Shown here: positions 9,528 through 19,177 of the stretch, one piece after another
Layout of the letters: every line of letters starts with the position of its first letter
Numbering within the stretch: position 1 is the stretch's first letter
Source: Novosphingobium resinovorum
Lineage (GTDB): Bacteria; Pseudomonadota; Alphaproteobacteria; Sphingomonadales; Sphingomonadaceae
Length of the DNA: 64,000 nucleotides
Assembly (NCBI RefSeq): GCF_027922145.1
Contig: NZ_BSFC01000011.1
Span: 724,631 to 788,630 of the forward strand
Direction of reading: 5' to 3'
The notes under the pieces: generated by a model
Told to the model about the DNA's origin: nothing
What the model saw: the letters and a program-made list of their open reading frames with translations, nothing else
Database searches by the model: none
Translations under genes and position numbers: made by a program

Positions 9528-11045
9528 TCACCTGGTTTCGGAGGAACGGCGATAGAGTACCGAATCGCCCGCACGCACTACCGGCTGCCATCCGCGCAGC
9601 GGCAGTTCGGGCGCATGCCAGACTACCCAGAGCCGGGGGATACCCGCCGGAACCCGGTCGACCGCTGCCAGAAGCTGGTTGAACCCCTGACAACTCTCGC
9701 CGACCAGCGCTCCAGTCGCCGCATCGAAGAAAGGGCCGGCGGCGGGGTTGTCGATGCTCATGAGCTGGCCGCCCGGCATCGCCCACTGGTCGTTGGCGAA
9801 AGCATGGCGGCGCATCATCGCATAGCTGGCGAGATGGACGTCACGCACGCGCGCCTGCTGCTGGATGAAGTTGACGCAGGGCAGCGCGATGAAGGTCAGC
9901 AGTTGCGAGCCGCGCGGGATCTGCTCGATCACCGCCTGCTCCTCGCGGATCTGCTCGTCCCAGGCGGCCATGCTCACCGTATTACCGACGAGGCGCAGGG
10001 CGGTGAAGACGATCCCCGCGACCAGCAGCAGCCTTTGCCTACCCGCGCCGAGGTCGATCGGACACGCGCAGATCAGCGCGAGGGCATAAATCGTCGGCGT
10101 CAAGCGCATGTCCGCGTAGGCCGAGCCGTAGATCGTGCCCGGCATCAGCATAAACAGCCCCAGCAGCACAAGCGTCCCCAGCGCCAACCCCTTGTGAAGC
10201 GCGAAACGCGGCGAGCGCCAGACCACGACAATCAGCCCCGCCAGCAGGGCCGCGCAGGCATAGTCCCACCCTTCCCACCGGTCGGCGAAGACGTTGATCA
10301 GGTGATAGAGCTTGATCCCCATCCGGAACCAGTTCTCGTTCGGCAGGTGCCCGGTCGGGTGCGGCCATGCCATGCTGGCTAGCTGCGGCACCAGCAGGCA
10401 GGTGCTGGCGAGGAAGCCGCCGCACAGCGAGGGCAGCAATCGCCCGGACCGCTCGAAACGCGCCACCAACTCGCAGCATCCAACGAGCACGCACAGCGTC
10501 GCCCAGGCTGCAAGGTGACACACCCATATGACGCAGACGACAAGACAGAACACCAGCCAGCGCCGACGCGGATGCTCCGCCATCGACGGGCTGATCCACC
10601 AGGCCAGCGCCAGCGTGACAAGCGCCATGCCCAGCGTGAAGTTGAGGAAGCCGAACTGGAACGGGTTGCCCAGCGCCAGCGGCGCCGCGAACAGCACCGT
10701 CATCGCCACGCGCCCATGCGCGGCGCGGGAAAGGCAAAGGTAGCCCGCCACCTGCAGCGCAACGATCAGGATCACAATGCCCTTCACCGCCAGCCTGAGG
10801 CCCACTATCGGCTCGAACACCCATGCCAGCAGGTCCGCGCCGAGGTTGGGCAGCAGGTTCCATCGAAAGCTGTACCACTGCGCCAGATCGGCACTGTGCC
10901 CGCCGTCCATCTGCACCATGTAGCGCGACATGTGCGCGGGCAGGTCGGTCAGCGGCGGCACCACCGGCCAGAGTAGCGGGACCACGGCCAACAGCACCAG
11001 CGCAGCGCACCAGCGCAGCGGGATCGCCCCGGCTTGTGTAGTCAC
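9528..11045 (-). CDS. Polytopic membrane protein of a GtrA/GT2 operon
   Basis: A 505-aa protein with about ten hydrophobic helices and a soluble C-terminal part. The frame is open far upstream, but GTG at 11045 overlaps the stop codon of gtrA (GTGA), which makes that the likely start. Size, topology and place after a GT2 and a GtrA gene suggest a GT-C type glycosyltransferase using a polyprenyl-phosphate sugar, or a flippase partner; I see no diagnostic DxD loop, so this is inference. Confidence 0.7.
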   Translation of the reverse strand: MTTQAGAIPLRWCAALVLLAVVPLLWPVVPPLTDLPAHMSRYMVQMDGGHSADLAQWYSFRWNLLPNLGADLLAWVFEPIVGLRLAVKGIVILIVALQVAGYLCLSRAAHGRVAMTVLFAAPLALGNPFQFGFLNFTLGMALVTLALAWWISPSMAEHPRRRWLVFCLVVCVIWVCHLAAWATLCVLVGCCELVARFERSGRLLPSLCGGFLASTCLLVPQLASMAWPHPTGHLPNENWFRMGIKLYHLINVFADRWEGWDYACAALLAGLIVVVWRSPRFALHKGLALGTLVLLGLFMLMPGTIYGSAYADMRLTPTIYALALICACPIDLGAGRQRLLLVAGIVFTALRLVGNTVSMAAWDEQIREEQAVIEQIPRGSQLLTFIALPCVNFIQQQARVRDVHLASYAMMRRHAFANDQWAMPGGQLMSIDNPAAGPFFDAATGALVGESCQGFNQLLAAVDRVPAGIPRLWVVWHAPELPLRGWQPVVRAGDSVLYRRSSETR

Positions 11046-11434
11046 CGGGCAGCCCGTCCGGGGGTGAACACGAAGTGGCGGGAGAGCAGGAAGAAGCACA
11101 GCGAATAAGCCGCCATCGCCGCGCCCTGCCCGATCAGGCTCTGCGCAAACCCGAGCCCGCGCATGAGTGTCAGCACGCCGAGATTGGCTGCATAGGACAG
11201 CGCGAACACGGTCAGGAAGCGCGCCACTTCCCCGGCCGCGACCGGCCCGCGTACCGAGAAAGACCAGACCCGGTTGAGCACAAAGGACAGGCACACGCCA
11301 ACCGCATAGCTACAGGCATTGGCCGGATAGTCGCCTACCCCCAATCGCAGCAGCGCCCAGATGACCGCCAGCCCCGCCAGCGTATTGAGCACGCCCACCA
11401 GCCCGAAGCGCAAGGCGGCCATCATTGTCGTCAT
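11042..11434 (-). CDS. GtrA family membrane protein
   Basis: A 130-aa protein with four transmembrane helices and the GtrA pattern: RFGLVGVLNTL at the first helix, FVLNRVWSF in the loop after the second, and SRHFVF at the end. GtrA proteins are thought to move polyprenyl-linked glucose (or similar) across the inner membrane. It starts 10 nt after the stop of the GT2 gene, which would make the lipid-linked sugar, and overlaps the following membrane protein. Confidence 0.9.
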   Translation of the reverse strand: MTTMMAALRFGLVGVLNTLAGLAVIWALLRLGVGDYPANACSYAVGVCLSFVLNRVWSFSVRGPVAAGEVARFLTVFALSYAANLGVLTLMRGLGFAQSLIGQGAAMAAYSLCFFLLSRHFVFTPGRAAR

Positions 11435-11444
11435 GTCCAGCGCG

Positions 11445-12476
11445 TCAGCCGCGCGGATCGAAGGCGGCGACCGTCAACGGCACCTGTATGACCCCGCGCT
11501 CGCTCGCCCGCGACTGGCTGCGAACCTCGCGCACGATGAACAGGGGCCGCCCCTTGCTCTCGATATAGAGCCGTCCGAGGTAGTCGCCGAAGACGCCGAG
11601 GATGATCAGCTGGATGCTGCCCATGATGAGCATCACCGCAATGATACTGGTCCAGCCGACGATCGTCCCCTCCTCGAACCAGCGCCAGATCGCCCAGGAC
11701 AGCATCGCGAAGCCCGCAACCCCCGTCAGCATGCCCAGATGCGAGGCAATCCGCAGCGGCACCGTCGAGAAGCTGGTGATCGCATCGAACGCGAGGCGTA
11801 TCATGCGGCGCAGCGGATAATGCGTCTCGCCAGCCGCGCGCGGCGCACGCTCGTAAGGCAGCGCGACCTGCTCGAACCCGATCCAGCTCACCATGCCGCG
11901 AATGAAGCGATAGCGCTCGGGCATGGCGTTGAGCTGGTCGACGACGCGCCGGGTCATCAGCCTGAAATCCCCGGTATCGACAGGAATGTCCTGCTCGGCG
12001 AGGCGATTGAGGAGCTTGTAGAAGACCGATGCGGTGCCGCGCTTGAAAGTACTCTCGCCATGGCGCGCGATCCGCTGGCCGTAGACTACATCCGCACCCG
12101 CCTCGATCCTGGCGATCATCGCGCCCAGCAGTTCGGGCGGGTCCTGAAGGTCGGCGTCGATCATCATGACGAGGTCGCCGCGGCAAACCTGCAACCCCGC
12201 CGTCACCGCCAGCTGGTGGCCATGGTTGCGCGAAAGATCGACGCCCAGCACGCGCGGATTGCGCTCGGCCAGAACACAGATCAGCGGCCAGGTGCGGTCA
12301 GTGGAACCATCGTTGACGAGGACGATCTCGTAATCCTCGCCCACCTGATCCCGACAGGCGGCCGCGAGCCGTGCTTCCAGCATGAGGAGGACCGCCTCCT
12401 CGTTGTAGCACGGCACCACGACCGAGAGGCGCGGGCAGGTCCGTTCGGCGAACGGCAGGATAGGTTCCATCTTCAT
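11445..12476 (-). CDS. Family 2 glycosyltransferase (GtrB/DPM1-like)
   Basis: A 343-aa enzyme with an N-terminal GT-A domain: LSVVVPCYNEE, DDGSTDRTW-type VNDGSTDRTW, and the catalytic DADLQDPPE, followed by two C-terminal transmembrane helices. This is the layout of polyprenyl-phosphate glucosyltransferases (GtrB, YkcC). The start MKMEPIL at 12476 is used; an ATG at 12527 is possible. It leads the operon with gtrA and the large membrane protein, so the product is likely a lipid-linked sugar for decoration of a surface glycan. Confidence 0.9.
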   Translation of the reverse strand: MKMEPILPFAERTCPRLSVVVPCYNEEAVLLMLEARLAAACRDQVGEDYEIVLVNDGSTDRTWPLICVLAERNPRVLGVDLSRNHGHQLAVTAGLQVCRGDLVMMIDADLQDPPELLGAMIARIEAGADVVYGQRIARHGESTFKRGTASVFYKLLNRLAEQDIPVDTGDFRLMTRRVVDQLNAMPERYRFIRGMVSWIGFEQVALPYERAPRAAGETHYPLRRMIRLAFDAITSFSTVPLRIASHLGMLTGVAGFAMLSWAIWRWFEEGTIVGWTSIIAVMLIMGSIQLIILGVFGDYLGRLYIESKGRPLFIVREVRSQSRASERGVIQVPLTVAAFDPRG

Positions 12477-12572
12477 GAGTCGGCCCCGCGAAACTCGGCT
12501 GTGCTTCGAGGAAGCCGTATCGACCACTTCTGGTTAACCGGCCGTAAAAGACGCTGATTTGCCGTGGGCATA

Positions 12573-12604
12573 CGAAAAGGGCGAGGTCCGCGAACCTCGC
12601 CCTT
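12573..12604 (-). terminator. Terminator of the serine-rich protein gene
   Basis: An 11-bp perfect stem (AAGGGCGAGGT at 12577-12587 with its complement at 12594-12604) and a 6-nt loop is followed on the minus strand by TTTT. It lies about 47 nt after the stop of the serine-rich gene. Confidence 0.75.
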
Positions 12605-12650
12605 CCACATAGGGCACCGCCTTTGGCGTCGCCCTCCCCGTGTTCGGATG

Positions 12651-13682
12651 TCAGGCCGTCCTGCCGCGGGCCAGTCGGCGCCGTCCGACGATCGCTGCGG
12701 CTGCGGCGCCGAACAGGATCAGCATCGGCGGAGCCGGCACGTCGGTGCCGCCCGAAGTGGTGGTGGTCGAACCGCCCGAGGACGAACTGGACGACGACGA
12801 AGAAGACGAGGAACTGGAGCTGCTCGACGAGGTCGAACCGTTCGAGCCGCCCGAGGTCGAGGAAGACCCCGACGAAGACGAGGAGCTGGACGACGATCCG
12901 CTCGACGAACCCGTAGAGGTCGCTCCGCCGGAGGAATGGTCGTTACCGCCGCTCGATGAACTGGAGGATGAGCTGGACGAGGAACTGGAAGACGACGAGG
13001 ACGAGCTGGAGCTGCTCGTGCTGGTCACGTTGCCCGAGCTGGTCGACGTGGTCGAGGTGATCCCGCCGGTGGTCGTCGTGGACGTCAGACCGCCCGTGGT
13101 CGTGGTCGAAGTCAGGCCGCCGGTGCTCGAACTGGACGTGGAAGTGACGCCGCCACTGGTCGAGGTCACACCGCCCGTGGTGGAGGTCACGCCGCCCGAA
13201 GTCGAAGTGACGCCGCCGGTCGTGGAAGTCACGCCGCCGCTGCTGGTCGAGGTGATCACCACGTTGCCGCCGCCACCGCCGCCGCTGCCTCCGAAGAAGC
13301 CGCCGAAGAAACCACCGCCAAAGCCGCCGAAGCCGCCCCCCCCGCCGCCGATCACCACAGGCGCGCCGCCGCTGCCGCCCGAGTAGGACGGCCCCGGAGC
13401 GGGCGGCATGTACGGCGCGGGCATCGGCACCATCGCCATCTGCGGCTGGTCGCAGCAGGTCCGCTTGATGATCTTGCGCACGCGCTTGGTGGTGCGCGGC
13501 TGGTCCTTGCGGACGATGCGCTGGGCCGGGCGTTTCTTTACCGGAGCGGCCTTGGCCATCTTTACCTTGCGGTACTCGGTCTTCGCCGACTGCGTCTCGG
13601 CGACGTGAACGGCGCCGCCGCCGATCACGGCACAGCCCGCCGCACAGGCAGACAGTTTAGCAAGGGCCATCCGAACCGACAT
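12651..13682 (-). CDS. Gly- and Ser/Thr-rich surface protein with VPAPP C-terminal sorting signal
   Basis: A 343-aa secreted protein. It begins with a signal-like helix (SACAAGCAVIGGGAV), then a Lys/Arg-rich segment, a Pro-rich segment, a glycine/phenylalanine block, about ten imperfect repeats of GGVTSTT/GGVTSTS, and two long serine runs. It ends with VPAPPMLILFGAAAAAI followed by RRR, the motif-hydrophobic-basic tripartite tail of PEP-CTERM proteins (VPEP variant). ATG at 13682 (MSVRMALAK) is chosen because it directly precedes the signal segment. It likely ends up at the cell surface or in extracellular polymer. The serine codons are mostly AGC/TCG/TCC, so slippage at DNA level is possible. 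Confidence 0.75.
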   Translation of the reverse strand: MSVRMALAKLSACAAGCAVIGGGAVHVAETQSAKTEYRKVKMAKAAPVKKRPAQRIVRKDQPRTTKRVRKIIKRTCCDQPQMAMVPMPAPYMPPAPGPSYSGGSGGAPVVIGGGGGGFGGFGGGFFGGFFGGSGGGGGGNVVITSTSSGGVTSTTGGVTSTSGGVTSTTGGVTSTSGGVTSTSSSSTGGLTSTTTTGGLTSTTTTGGITSTTSTSSGNVTSTSSSSSSSSSSSSSSSSSSSSSSGGNDHSSGGATSTGSSSGSSSSSSSSSGSSSTSGGSNGSTSSSSSSSSSSSSSSSSSSGGSTTTTSGGTDVPAPPMLILFGAAAAAIVGRRRLARGRTA

Positions 13683-13932
13683 AACGCGTTGCTCTCTTTG
13701 TTTCGCACCGGAGGCCCGAAGGCCCTCTGGGGCTACCGTGCATCCATCTGCCAGAAACAACGCAGAGACACGTTAATGCGGCAATGTCATTCACCCGCAA
13801 TTCACCGTCCCGATGCGGGAAACTCGGTTAATTTATCATTCTAACTCAGAGGGTGTACCGAAACGGGACTGTTGCTTCGGCGGGTTGTAAAGCAGACCGA
13901 CGCTTTTGGGGCGAATGTGCCGCCTGGCGCAC

Positions 13933-14961
13933 TCACCCTTCCGAATCGAACAACCCGCCCTGAGGACCGGCCGGAGGAGTCATGCCAAGGTGGCTCCAAC
14001 CCCGATCGTTGAGGCAGCGCCCCCGTGCCGTGCGGGCGACGAGGCCCAACTGGATGAGGTACGGCTCAATCACTTCCTCGATCGTGTCGCGCGGTTCGGA
14101 CAGTCCCGCCGCCAGCGTCTCCACGCCCACCGGACCGCCCTTGTAGATGTCTGCGATCATCCGCAGATACCGGCGATCCTGCGCATCGAGGCCAATGGCG
14201 TCCACTTCCAGCCGGGTGAGCGAATCGTCGGCGATCGCACGGGTAATGGTGTCCGATCCCGCCACATGCGCGAAATCGCGCACCCGCCGCATAAGGCGTC
14301 CTGCAACGCGCGGCGTACCACGCGCACGGCGGGCGATCTCGGTCGCCCCGCCCTTGTCGATGCCGATGCCGAGCAGACCCGCGCCGCGGCTGACGACCTT
14401 CTCCAGTTCCTCGACGGTGTAGAACTGCAGGCGCACCGGGATGCCGAAACGGTCCCGCAGCGGCGTCTGCAGTAGGCCCTGTCGGGTCGTCGCGCCGATC
14501 AGCGTGAAAGGTGGCAGATCGATCCGCACCGAGCGCGCCGACGGACCTTCGCCGATGATGAGGTCCAGCGCGCGGTCCTCCATCGCCGGATAGAGCACTT
14601 CCTCGACCACAGGATTGAGGCGATGGATCTCGTCGATGAACAGGACGTCGCCCTGCTCCAGATTGGTCAGCAGCGCGGCGAGGTCGCCCGCCTTGGCGAT
14701 GACCGGACCGGAAGTGGCGCGGAAACCCACGCCCAGTTCGCGCGCGACGATCTGCGCCAAGGTCGTCTTGCCAAGCCCCGGAGGCCCGAAGAACAGCACA
14801 TGGTCCATCGCCTCGCGCCGCGACTTGGCACTTTCGATGAAGACGTGCAGGTTGTCCTTGGCCGCCGCCTGCCCGACGAACTCGGCGAGCGTCTTGGGCC
14901 GAAGCGCGGCATCGGCGTCCTCGACCTGGCGATTGGGGGAGAGGATTGGGTTGTCGGTCAT
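13933..14961 (-). CDS. ruvB: Holliday junction branch migration ATPase RuvB
   Basis: RuvB is the hexameric AAA+ motor that drives branch migration at Holliday junctions with RuvA. This 342-aa protein has Walker A GPPGLGKT (59-66), Walker B DEIH (110-113), sensor 1 GATTR and the C-terminal winged-helix domain. Length is normal. It follows ruvA by 13 nt and closes the leftward yebC-DUF3147-ruvC-ruvA-ruvB run. Confidence 0.98.
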   Translation of the reverse strand: MTDNPILSPNRQVEDADAALRPKTLAEFVGQAAAKDNLHVFIESAKSRREAMDHVLFFGPPGLGKTTLAQIVARELGVGFRATSGPVIAKAGDLAALLTNLEQGDVLFIDEIHRLNPVVEEVLYPAMEDRALDLIIGEGPSARSVRIDLPPFTLIGATTRQGLLQTPLRDRFGIPVRLQFYTVEELEKVVSRGAGLLGIGIDKGGATEIARRARGTPRVAGRLMRRVRDFAHVAGSDTITRAIADDSLTRLEVDAIGLDAQDRRYLRMIADIYKGGPVGVETLAAGLSEPRDTIEEVIEPYLIQLGLVARTARGRCLNDRGWSHLGMTPPAGPQGGLFDSEG

Positions 14962-14974
14962 TTACTGAAAAGCT

Positions 14975-15580
14975 CTATCCCGTCGCCAGCTTCAGCGCCA
15001 CGCGCATGAGGTCGCCCAATGCGGCATCCTCGCCAAGCTGATCGACCGCCTTGCCAACCGCCGTCGCCGCAACCGCAGGCTTGAAGCCAAGGTTCTGCAG
15101 TGCCGACAGGGCATCGGCGCTGGCCGAGCCCGCAGGCGCAACCGCCGCGATGCCGGGCGCTCCTGGCGCGGTCGGCATGCCGCCGGCCTTGTCCTTGAGT
15201 TCGTTGACGATCCGGCTGGCCAGCTTCGGCCCGACGCCGTTCGCGCGCGCCACCATGGCGCTGTCGCCGCCCGCACAGGCGCGTTGGAGTTCCTCGGTCG
15301 TCAGAGCGGAGAGGATCGCCAGCGCTACCTTGGAGCCGACACCCTGCACCGCCGTCAGCAGACGGAACCAGTTGCGCTCCGCCCCGGACGTGAAACCGAT
15401 CAGGCGCTGGTCGGTTTCCGAAACCTGCATCTCGGTATGGACGACGACGCGATCACCCCGGATACCGAGATGGTCCAGCGTCCGCGCCGAACAATGGACG
15501 AGGTAGCCCACTCCGTTGACGTCGATGATGGCCCAGTCGGCGCCGGTGTCGTCGAGCAATCCTGTCAGCTTGGCGATCAT
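14975..15580 (-). CDS. ruvA: Holliday junction DNA-binding protein RuvA
   Basis: A 201-aa protein that holds the four-way junction as a tetramer and loads RuvB. It has the N-terminal OB domain ([20 protein letters not shown]), the two helix-hairpin-helix motifs ([15 protein letters not shown] and [16 protein letters not shown]) and the C-terminal RuvB-binding three-helix domain ([12 protein letters not shown]). It is separated from ruvC by a 231-bp gap that holds a dispersed repeat, so an operon-internal promoter or RNA structure may be present. Confidence 0.97.
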   Translation of the reverse strand: MIAKLTGLLDDTGADWAIIDVNGVGYLVHCSARTLDHLGIRGDRVVVHTEMQVSETDQRLIGFTSGAERNWFRLLTAVQGVGSKVALAILSALTTEELQRACAGGDSAMVARANGVGPKLASRIVNELKDKAGGMPTAPGAPGIAAVAPAGSASADALSALQNLGFKPAVAATAVGKAVDQLGEDAALGDLMRVALKLATG

Positions 15581-15630
15581 GGTTTGTTCCTATGGCAGGA
15601 AGGGATTCGGGGCGCCAGAGGAAAAGAGAG

Positions 15631-15805
15631 GCAGGCAGGGGTTTACCACCCCTGCACCCCGTATAGCGTCGAGGCCACGCGCGCCGCTTCGTCATGTCAG
15701 ACGGTGAGCCGGGAGACATTGAAAGCCTGCGGCGCAATGTGAGGCGGCCGCTGCTGCGCGCGCGACAACGACAGTTTGGGGGTCTGGGGCGATGGCCCCA
15801 GGACT
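15631..15805. repeat. Dispersed intergenic repeat, copy A
   Basis: One of three related copies in the window. Shared blocks, in this orientation, are TTTACCACCCCT, CACCCCGTATA, CGTCGAGG, ACGCGCG, GCTTCGTCA, GCCTGCGGCGCAAT and the palindromic end GTCTGGGGCGATGGCCCCAG (15783-15802). It fills the ruvC-ruvA gap. No protein is encoded. Confidence 0.8.
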
Positions 15806-15811
15806 TCCCTT

Positions 15812-16288
15812 TCACCTGTGACTGCCCAGCATATTCGCATGAGTAATCGCCACCGCCAGAGCATCGGCGGCATCTTCACCTGCCAGCTTCACGCCCGGCA
15901 GCAGCACCATCAGCATCGCCTGGACCTGCGCCTTCGCCGCCCCGCCAGTGCCAACGATCGCCTTCTTCACCAGCTTGGTCGAATATTCCGCCACCGGAAT
16001 CCCGGCGCGCGCCACGGACAGCATCGCGACACCGCGCGCTTGCCCTAGCTTGAGGGTGGACTGCGGGTTCACGTTGACGAAGACTTCCTCCACCGCGCCG
16101 GTATCGGGCCGGTGCTGGAGGATCACATCGGTCAGCGCGGCGTCGAGTTCGACCAGCCGCTCGGCCATCCCGGCCTTGGCGTTGGTGCGGATCTGGCCGT
16201 TGGCGACGTGGCTGAGGCGGCTGCCGCTCTTGGCGACGACGCCCCAGCCCGTGCAGGTCAGGCCGGGGTCGATGCCGAGGATAATCAT
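15812..16288 (-). CDS. ruvC: Crossover junction endodeoxyribonuclease RuvC
   Basis: The 158-aa resolvase cuts Holliday junctions symmetrically with Mg2+. The four acidic catalytic residues are visible: Asp7 (LGIDPG), Glu67/68 (VEEVF), Asp139 and Asp142 ([10 protein letters not shown]). The length is slightly short of the E. coli protein but complete. It lies 4 nt after the DUF3147 gene and shares transcription with yebC. Confidence 0.97.
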   Translation of the reverse strand: MIILGIDPGLTCTGWGVVAKSGSRLSHVANGQIRTNAKAGMAERLVELDAALTDVILQHRPDTGAVEEVFVNVNPQSTLKLGQARGVAMLSVARAGIPVAEYSTKLVKKAIVGTGGAAKAQVQAMLMVLLPGVKLAGEDAADALAVAITHANMLGSHR

Positions 16289-16292
16289 GGTG

Positions 16293-16643
16293 TCAGACCT
16301 TCAGCCCGAGCCGCGGCCCGAAATGCATCATCAGCGAATAGAGCACGATGGTCAGCACGCATCCGGCCAGCAGCGAGGCCCAGAAACCAAGGCCATTGCG
16401 CAGCAGGACCGGCATCAGCAGGAACATCGGCAGCGAGGGCAGCACGTACCAGAACGTCGCCCCGGCATGGACCGCCATGTTCTCGGCATCCGGGCGGGCC
16501 TGCCACAGCAGGATCATGCCCAGTACCGAGACCAGCGGCAGCGAGGCGACAAGCGCGCCCAGAGCGGGCAGGCGCTTGCCGATTTCCGCGATCGCCACGA
16601 TGAGAACGCCCGAAAGCAGGGCGCGGGCGATCAGTGCCAGCAT
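16293..16643 (-). CDS. DUF3147 family membrane protein
   Basis: A 116-aa inner-membrane protein with four hydrophobic helices, containing the family-like segments [16 protein letters not shown] and [14 protein letters not shown]. Function is unknown. It is tightly packed between yebC and ruvC (1 and 4 nt gaps), so it is co-transcribed with DNA-repair genes, but nothing in the sequence links it to repair. Confidence 0.8.
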   Translation of the reverse strand: MLALIARALLSGVLIVAIAEIGKRLPALGALVASLPLVSVLGMILLWQARPDAENMAVHAGATFWYVLPSLPMFLLMPVLLRNGLGFWASLLAGCVLTIVLYSLMMHFGPRLGLKV

Positions 16644-16644
16644 A

Positions 16645-17409
16645 TCAGCCGAGCGTTTCCATGACCTCGTCCGAGATCTCGTAGTTGCCCCAGACGGTCT
16701 GGACGTCGTCGTCGTCTTCGAGAGTGTCGACCAGCTTCATCAGCGTGCTGACGGTGTCCGCGTCGACCTCGACGGTGAGGTTGGGCTTCCATGCCAGCTT
16801 GACGCCTTCGGCTTCGCCCAGGGTCTTTTCCAGCTCGCGCGCGACTTCGTGGAGCGCATCGACCGAAACCCAGATCTGGTGGCTGCCGGGGTTCTCGTCG
16901 CCGTCGCCCATGTCGCTCTGCACGTCTTCGGCGCCCGCCTCGATCGCGGCTTCGAGGACCTTGTCCTCGTCACCCACGCTGCCGGGGTACTCGATCAGGC
17001 CGAGGCGTTCGAAGCCGTGCGAAACCGCGCCCGAGGCGCCGAGGTTGCCGCCGTTCTTGGCGAAGGCGGTGCGCACGTTGGTAGCAGTGCGGTTGCGGTT
17101 GTCGGTCAGTGCCTCGACGATGATGGCGATGCCGCTGGGGCCGTAGCCCTCATAGCGCACTTCCTCGTAGTTCTCGGCGTCGCCCTTGCTCGCCTTGTCG
17201 ATGGCGCGCTGAATGTTGTCCTTGGGCATCGACTGCGCCTTGGCCGCGTTGACGGCGGCGCGCAGGCGCGGGTTCATGTCCGGGTCGGGCATGCCCATCT
17301 TCGCCGCGACGGTGATTTCGCGGCTGAGCTTGGAGAACTGCGCCGAGCGCTTCTTGTCCTGCGCACCCTTGCGATGCATGATGTTCTTGAATTTGGAATG
17401 GCCTGCCAT
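16645..17409 (-). CDS. yebC: YebC/PmpR family protein
   Basis: A 254-aa protein with the family start [21 protein letters not shown] and the conserved [21 protein letters not shown] region. YebC-type proteins act either as transcription regulators or, as recently shown for the YebC/TACO1 group, as ribosome helpers at proline stretches. Length is normal. It heads the ruv operon, the usual arrangement in proteobacteria. Confidence 0.95.
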   Translation of the reverse strand: MAGHSKFKNIMHRKGAQDKKRSAQFSKLSREITVAAKMGMPDPDMNPRLRAAVNAAKAQSMPKDNIQRAIDKASKGDAENYEEVRYEGYGPSGIAIIVEALTDNRNRTATNVRTAFAKNGGNLGASGAVSHGFERLGLIEYPGSVGDEDKVLEAAIEAGAEDVQSDMGDGDENPGSHQIWVSVDALHEVARELEKTLGEAEGVKLAWKPNLTVEVDADTVSTLMKLVDTLEDDDDVQTVWGNYEISDEVMETLG

Positions 17410-17513
17410 CGGTCCGCTCGTTGCCTGCCCATGAGTCCACGGGTCTTTGCGATGAATGAAGTGGCGCGGGCCTTACAACAGGGGCACCCCAAAGGGCAAC
17501 CGGAGTCGGTCTG

Positions 17514-17831
17514 CTACAGGACGACGGCAGTTCCGGAACAGCTTACCATCAGCATCGAACCGTGCGATCCGATCACCTCGTAGTCTATGTCCACGCCGAC
17601 CACGGCGTTGCCGCCCAGCTTCTCCGCCTCCGCTTCCATTTCCTTCAACGCCTCGCGGCGGGCGCGCTGGAGGACTTCCTCGTACTTGCCGGAGCGACCT
17701 CCGACGATGTCGGTGACGGCGGCGAAGAGATCGCGCACGAGGTTGGCGCCGACGATGACTTCGCCAGTGACGATACCCAGATAGTCACGGACTGGCTGGC
17801 CTTCGACGGTGGGAGTGGTGGTGACGATCAT
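17514..17831 (-). CDS. YbjQ/UPF0145 family protein
   Basis: A 105-aa soluble protein with the family pattern: [40 protein letters not shown] and [14 protein letters not shown]. The fold is a small pentameric beta-alpha protein sometimes called heavy-metal binding, without a firm function. The ATG at 17831 has AAGGAG 9 nt upstream; the longer frame to 18131 crosses into the divergent CPBP gene and is rejected. Confidence 0.9.
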   Translation of the reverse strand: MIVTTTPTVEGQPVRDYLGIVTGEVIVGANLVRDLFAAVTDIVGGRSGKYEEVLQRARREALKEMEAEAEKLGGNAVVGVDIDYEVIGSHGSMLMVSCSGTAVVL

Positions 17832-17926
17832 CGGCGCGCTCTCCTTCGCTGGACCGCCAAGGTTGCACCGTCTCACGGTGCTGGCAAGACAACGAATTGG
17901 CAAGGAAATCGGGGATAGAACGAAGC

Positions 17927-18643
17927 ATGGCGACCCGGATCGAAACAAGCTCCTCAGTACCCTCTGCCCTGCTGCGCGAACTGGCGAGCTTCGTCGCCCG
18001 GCCGCGCATACTTGCGCCCATCGGCCTGCGTTCGCGTGAGGCATGGCCCCGGCTGGCGCTGCTGACGGTGCTGCACATCGGCGGGCTTCTGCTGGTGATC
18101 CTGCCGCTGCTCGGGCTCTACCAGAAGACAATGGGCCAGCCGCTGCCCGACGCCTTCGACAAGCTGCCCGCAGGCTGGCTGCTGCCGATCACCATCGTGA
18201 TCGCACCGGTGCTGGAGGAGATGATCTTCCGCGGCTGGCAGACCGGACGCCCCCGCGCGCTATGGCTGCTGGCGTGCTTCGGCCTGTTCGCTGGGTTGGC
18301 CGCCATGGCGAAATCACTGCAGCCGCTGGTCCTGGCAGGATCACTGCTGGCGCTCGTGGTCGCCGCTGTTGGAGGTTGGCTGTGGCTGCGCAAGCGTCCG
18401 ACGCCTGCCATTTATGCGGCGGCTTATCCGGCGGTGTTCTGGCTGGCGGCGCTGCTGTTTGCGGCGGTCCATCTGATGAACTACCCCGCCATCTCCGCGC
18501 TCGCGCTGCCGATGGTGTTGCCGCAATTGTGGGCAGGCGTGCTGCTGGGCTTCACGCGCCAGCGCATCGGCCTTCCGGCCTCGATGCTCCAGCACGGCTG
18601 CGCCAATGCGGCGGCCATGGTGCTGGTGCAACTGGGGAGCTGA
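17927..18643 (+). CDS. CPBP family intramembrane metalloprotease
   Basis: A 238-aa membrane protein of the CaaX protease/bacteriocin-processing (ABI) family. The first motif EEMIFRG (glutamate pair plus arginine) is seen about residue 93, and a later histidine motif in AAVHLMN. About six to seven hydrophobic helices. The ATG at 17927 is taken; a TTG at 17897 is also in frame. Substrate unknown. Confidence 0.85.
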   Translation: MATRIETSSSVPSALLRELASFVARPRILAPIGLRSREAWPRLALLTVLHIGGLLLVILPLLGLYQKTMGQPLPDAFDKLPAGWLLPITIVIAPVLEEMIFRGWQTGRPRALWLLACFGLFAGLAAMAKSLQPLVLAGSLLALVVAAVGGWLWLRKRPTPAIYAAAYPAVFWLAALLFAAVHLMNYPAISALALPMVLPQLWAGVLLGFTRQRIGLPASMLQHGCANAAAMVLVQLGS

Positions 18644-18644
18644 C

Positions 18645-18705
18645 GCCCCCTCCACCACCCGCTGCGCGGGCGGTCCCCCTCCCCGAGCAGGCTCGGGGAG
18701 GAATG
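18645..18705. repeat. CTCCCCGAG-type intergenic palindromic repeat
   Basis: The gap between the CPBP and gapR genes is filled with CCCTCCACCACCCGCTGCGC, GGGCGGTCCCCCTC and the hairpin CCCCGAGCAGGCTCGGGG. The same sequence occurs at 31080-31232. It may also act as a bidirectional terminator between these converging genes. Confidence 0.7.
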
Positions 18706-18709
18706 AGGA

Positions 18710-18946
18710 TCAGTCGATGCCAAGGGCCGACTTGTAGGTGTCGAGCAGCATGTCCATTTCGCGGCGGTCGTCGGGCTTCATCTTGCGCAGGCGCACGATG
18801 GCACGCATGATTTTGACGTCGTAGCCGACGGCCTTGGCTTCGTTGTAGACGTCGCGGATGTCGTCCGAGATGCCCTTCTTTTCCTCTTCCAGGCGCTCGA
18901 CGCGCTCGATCAGCAGGCGCAGGCGATCGTCGGTGGTTTCGGCCAT
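18710..18946 (-). CDS. gapR: GapR family DNA-binding protein (DUF2312)
   Basis: The 78-aa product matches the GapR core: an N-terminal coiled coil (RLLIERVERLEEEKKGISDDI) followed by DVYNEAKAVGYDVKIMRAIVRLRKM and DRREMDMLLDTYKSALG. In Caulobacter GapR binds AT-rich overtwisted DNA ahead of forks and is a nucleoid protein of alphaproteobacteria. The start MAETTDDR at 18946 has GGAG upstream; the frame beyond it is not protein-like. Confidence 0.92.
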   Translation of the reverse strand: MAETTDDRLRLLIERVERLEEEKKGISDDIRDVYNEAKAVGYDVKIMRAIVRLRKMKPDDRREMDMLLDTYKSALGID

Positions 18947-19177
18947 GGGGGTACGTGCTCCGGTAAATGCTGGTGAATCGGTTGGCGGCGCTGATAGCGA
19001 GACAACAGGATTCGGGCAAAGCGCCCCCCTGTGGAAATCATGTGGAGGACGCGCAAAGGGTTGCCCCCAAAGCCGCACTTTCCTATCTGACCGGGGCGCC
19101 GACCACGTTCGTGCGTCTCCTTCGACGGAGCTTCAAGTCCGGGACGGCCCGGGAATCGCCTCATAGGAGATTGCCGA

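Noticed and set aside
12780..13260. CRISPR-like short repeats
   Set aside because: The repeated triplets and GGTGGTCGTGG-type units encode the Ser/Thr/Gly repeats; there are no regular spacers, and no cas genes are in the window.
12640..13386. Plus-strand acidic frame with long Glu/Asp and Pro/Val repeats
   Set aside because: It is the antisense of the Ser/Gly-rich gene; the other strand has a signal peptide, sorting tail, start and terminator.
19095..19177. Possible guanidine-II riboswitch in front of sugE
   Set aside because: One hairpin, CCGGG-ACGG-CCCGG, has the right loop, but the required second ACGR-loop hairpin is absent: CTCC-TTCGAC-GGAG has ACG outside the loop. The first hairpin also looks like a piece of the GTCCCGGAC repeat.
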